Source: Dehalococcoidia bacterium LH_S1 (GTDB lineage Bacteria; Chloroflexota; Dehalococcoidia; SZUA-161; SpSt-899). Taken from it: a stretch of 7,364 nt of DNA. Made by a program: the position numbers and the translations under genes. This document shows, one piece after another, positions 5,540 to 7,364 of this stretch. The first letter of the stretch is position 1; the number at the start of each line of letters is the position of its first letter. The stretch covers positions 1-7,364 of the forward strand of contig JAGXOF010000046.1 of the NCBI GenBank assembly GCA_023660035.1. The letters run 5' to 3'. Below the pieces are notes generated by a model. It ran no database searches, had not been told where the DNA came from, and saw only the letters and a program-made list of their open reading frames with translations.

Positions 5540-6302
5540 CCCTGTCATTACCCTCACCACAGACTTTGGAACAAGTGACCCCTATGTGGCTGCCATGAAA
5601 GGGGTCATCCTCAAAATCAATCCCGAAACCAAAATCATCGATATATCACACGATATCAGTCCCCAAAATATCTACGAAACCGCCTACGTTCTGGACAAAG
5701 CCTGGCGCTACTTCCCTGATGGCACTATTCATATCGTGGTAGTCGACCCTGGAGTGGGCACCGATAGAAATGCACTGGTAGTGAAGGCAGCCAATGCCTT
5801 CTTCATCGCACCCAACAACGGGGTTCTAACCTATGTAGTTGATGGCCCATTCGAAGCTGTAAGTATTACCAATCCGCCATTCTGGAATCAGCCAGTGAGT
5901 TCCACATTCCACGGGCGCGATATCTTCGCGCCCGTGGCCGCACACCTTTCCCTGGATACTCCACTCTCCGAATTCGGAGAACCCGTCACGTCACTGGTAA
6001 CATTGCCCAAGACTAAGCCCTACTTTGGCAGTGACGGCTCCCTGGTCGGACATGTAATTCACATTGACCGTTTTGGCAATGTGATCACCGATATAAGTCG
6101 CGACGATGTCCCGCGGAACCCTGCAATACACGTCAAAAATTATGTCATAGAAGAACTAAGTCCATTCTACGCTGAAGGAGACGAACTGATAGCCCTCATT
6201 GGTAGCGATGAAAAACTTGAGATAGCAGTGAAGAACGGCAATGCCGCAGAGAGTTTGAACTTGAGCGTGGGAGATGATATAGTAGTGAGAAGAAAGCCGT
6301 AG
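5520..6302 (+). CDS. SAM hydroxide adenosyltransferase (DUF62/SAM hydrolase family)
   Basis: Member of the fluorinase-fold family whose common form uses water (hydroxide) to split S-adenosylmethionine into adenosine and methionine. The N-terminal domain opens PVITLTTDFGTSDPYVAAMKG. The catalytic Asp-Arg-His set of the hydrolase branch is present, numbering from a TTG one codon upstream: D77 and R84 in DPGVGTDRNALVV and H132 in FHGRDIFAPVAAHL. The C-terminal beta domain includes GHVIHIDRFGNVITDI. At about 260 residues it is full length. A halogenase role is unlikely because the Asp-Arg-His set marks the hydroxide-using branch. Start: ATG 5520 or the adjoining TTG 5517; neither has a clear ribosome-binding site, and the region is a 9-base repeat. 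It lies 43 bases after secG in the same direction. Its role in the cell is not settled for the family. Confidence 0.93.
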   Translation: MNIRNSSPVITLTTDFGTSDPYVAAMKGVILKINPETKIIDISHDISPQNIYETAYVLDKAWRYFPDGTIHIVVVDPGVGTDRNALVVKAANAFFIAPNNGVLTYVVDGPFEAVSITNPPFWNQPVSSTFHGRDIFAPVAAHLSLDTPLSEFGEPVTSLVTLPKTKPYFGSDGSLVGHVIHIDRFGNVITDISRDDVPRNPAIHVKNYVIEELSPFYAEGDELIALIGSDEKLEIAVKNGNAAESLNLSVGDDIVVRRKP

Positions 6303-6333
6303 GAGCAATATTCCCCTGATGTGGAATGATCCT

Positions 6334-6347
6334 GGAGGAGAAAGATA
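6334..6347 (+). promoter_or_regulatory. Strong ribosome-binding site facing an ATA codon
   Basis: GGAGGAG at 6334-6340 is the strongest Shine-Dalgarno in this part of the window. Six bases after GGAGG comes ATA (6345-6347), in frame with the prenyltransferase; no ATG, GTG or TTG occurs at a usable distance. This decides the proposed start of the next gene. Confidence 0.65.
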
Positions 6348-7250
6348 GGTACCCTGAAAACCTGGCTGGCGGAAACAAGGCCACAGTTCCTGTTGCTTGT
6401 GCCAGTATGCGCCTTTACCGGCATAGCGGCTTCCCTGTATGACGGTATTCCGCTAAATGTGCTGCACCTTGTGCTGGCCTTTATCGGAGCTCTGTGTGCA
6501 CATATAGCTGTCAATGTGCTCAACGATTATTTTGACTACAGGAGCGGGATAGATCTTAAGACCCAGCGCACCCCCTTCAGCGGAGGCAGTGGGATACTGC
6601 CTGCAGCCTCAATGAAACCTAGTCACGTTCTTTTCTTAGGATTGAGCAATCTGGCAATTGTTATCCTAATAGGCATATATTTCATCATCGTGTATAAATT
6701 GGCAATCCTTCCCATCGGGCTGCCTGGCGTCTTGATTATCTACCTTTACACCCCTTATCTCACAAAGATCTCCTATGTAACGGAATTCGTCGGACCCGGC
6801 CTCGGCTTCGGTCTTATAGTGCTGGGAACATACTTCACCCAATCGGGAACATACAGTGCTTCGGCACTGATAGTAAGCCTCGTAGCCGGACTTCTCATCG
6901 CAAATTTACTCCTGCTCAATGAATTCCCCGACGTGGAAGCTGATAGAAGTGTGGGAAGGAAGCATCTCCCGATAATTCTCGGAACCGGCACGGCGGTCGT
7001 TATTTACTGCGCAATAGCTATCCTTGCCTATGTCGCAATCATTGCGGGAGTAGCAACGAATATACTGCCTCCCCTGGCTTTGCTCGGTTTATTAACGGTC
7101 CCGCTGGGAATAAAGGCGATGAACAGCGCACTTGAAAACCACAACAATATCAAGAGGTTGCTACCAGCTCTGGGGACAAATGTCCTTGTGGTGTTGTTAA
7201 CCCCTTTGCTTATGTCAATCGGGATTATGGTGAAGTCCTTTGTTGGATAG
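6345..7250 (+). CDS. UbiA-family membrane prenyltransferase (MenA-like)
   Basis: Integral membrane enzyme that transfers a polyprenyl chain from its diphosphate to an aromatic or similar acceptor. The first Asp-rich motif is NDYFDYRSGID (60-70) and the second is DVEAD (196-200) within NEFPDVEADRSVGRKHLP; both bind Mg-diphosphate. FSGGSGILP (78-86) follows the first motif as in MenA-like members. About eight or nine hydrophobic helices are visible. The frame is open from a TGA at 6327. Starting at ATA 6345 gives 301 residues and keeps TLKTWLAETRPQFLLLVPV, where TRPQF-LL is a conserved family opening. The first ordinary start, TTG 6393, lacks a ribosome-binding site and cuts into helix 1. The acceptor (naphthoate for menaquinone, or another) cannot be told; no other quinone genes are in view. 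Confidence 0.9.
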   Translation: MGTLKTWLAETRPQFLLLVPVCAFTGIAASLYDGIPLNVLHLVLAFIGALCAHIAVNVLNDYFDYRSGIDLKTQRTPFSGGSGILPAASMKPSHVLFLGLSNLAIVILIGIYFIIVYKLAILPIGLPGVLIIYLYTPYLTKISYVTEFVGPGLGFGLIVLGTYFTQSGTYSASALIVSLVAGLLIANLLLLNEFPDVEADRSVGRKHLPIILGTGTAVVIYCAIAILAYVAIIAGVATNILPPLALLGLLTVPLGIKAMNSALENHNNIKRLLPALGTNVLVVLLTPLLMSIGIMVKSFVG

Positions 7251-7364
7251 TTACAAGTTTCTAGGAAAATCAGCAGTATTTATGATAAACTCATGACGTA
7301 AAACCTGAGACCTAACCCGGACTAGCCGGAACCAAAAAGCAAACGTTCGCCTTTCTCATGCTGT

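Noticed and set aside
7258..7286. Possible promoter after the prenyltransferase (TATGAT at 7281-7286)
   Set aside because: The -10 box is fair but the sequence 17 bases upstream (TTTCTA) is a poor -35, and no gene start follows in the window.
7317..7331. CCGG-ACTAG-CCGG short inverted repeat near the right end
   Set aside because: Only four pairs with no U-tract; too short to call a terminator or operator.
1..7364. CRISPR array, tRNA, rRNA or phage/defence system
   Set aside because: No spaced identical repeats, no cloverleaf or rRNA-like sequence and no defence-gene motifs were seen on either strand.

Overview
The window reads as ordinary bacterial chromosome at roughly 50% GC, with all recognisable genes on the + strand. 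The gene content fits an anaerobic bacterium that uses tungsto- or molybdo-enzymes and carries group II introns: a WtpBCA-type oxyanion importer behind a molybdenum/tungsten-cofactor riboswitch, GatB, a SecG with a TRRGLE motif, a SAM hydroxide adenosyltransferase and a UbiA prenyltransferase. The style of SecG and the SAM hydroxide adenosyltransferase makes me think of Chloroflexota (Dehalococcoidia-like), but that is an impression, not a demonstrated assignment.

Region 1 (1-404): the 3' end of a group II intron. It holds the end of a reverse transcriptase/maturase gene, broken by a 4-base tandem duplication and missing its C-terminal part. A well-formed domain V and a domain VI with a bulged branch-point A follow.

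Region 2 (405-728): a complete regulatory leader. A near-consensus sigma70 promoter (TTGACT, 17 nt, TATAAT) is followed by a Moco/Tuco-type riboswitch, a 44-codon leader ORF whose ribosome-binding site lies in the riboswitch closing helix, and a strong intrinsic terminator inside that ORF. The leader ORF stop overlaps a GTG that I take as the permease start.

Region 3 (729-3662): an ABC importer operon in the order permease, ATPase, lipoprotein binding protein. It resembles the tungstate-specific Wtp/Tup-like branch of ModABC. Permease and ATPase overlap by ATGA. The binding protein follows after a 73-base gap containing a hairpin. A stem-loop terminator at 3691-3724 closes the unit.

Region 4 (3746-7250): a housekeeping operon with gatB, secG (ATGA overlap), a SAM hydroxide adenosyltransferase and a UbiA-family membrane prenyltransferase. 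The UbiA gene appears to start at an ATA codon behind a strong Shine-Dalgarno. The last 114 bases hold no gene I can support.

The most interesting part is the leader at 421-732. Riboswitch, leader peptide, terminator and permease start are arranged so that cofactor sensing could gate translation of the leader, which in turn could control termination and start of the transporter.
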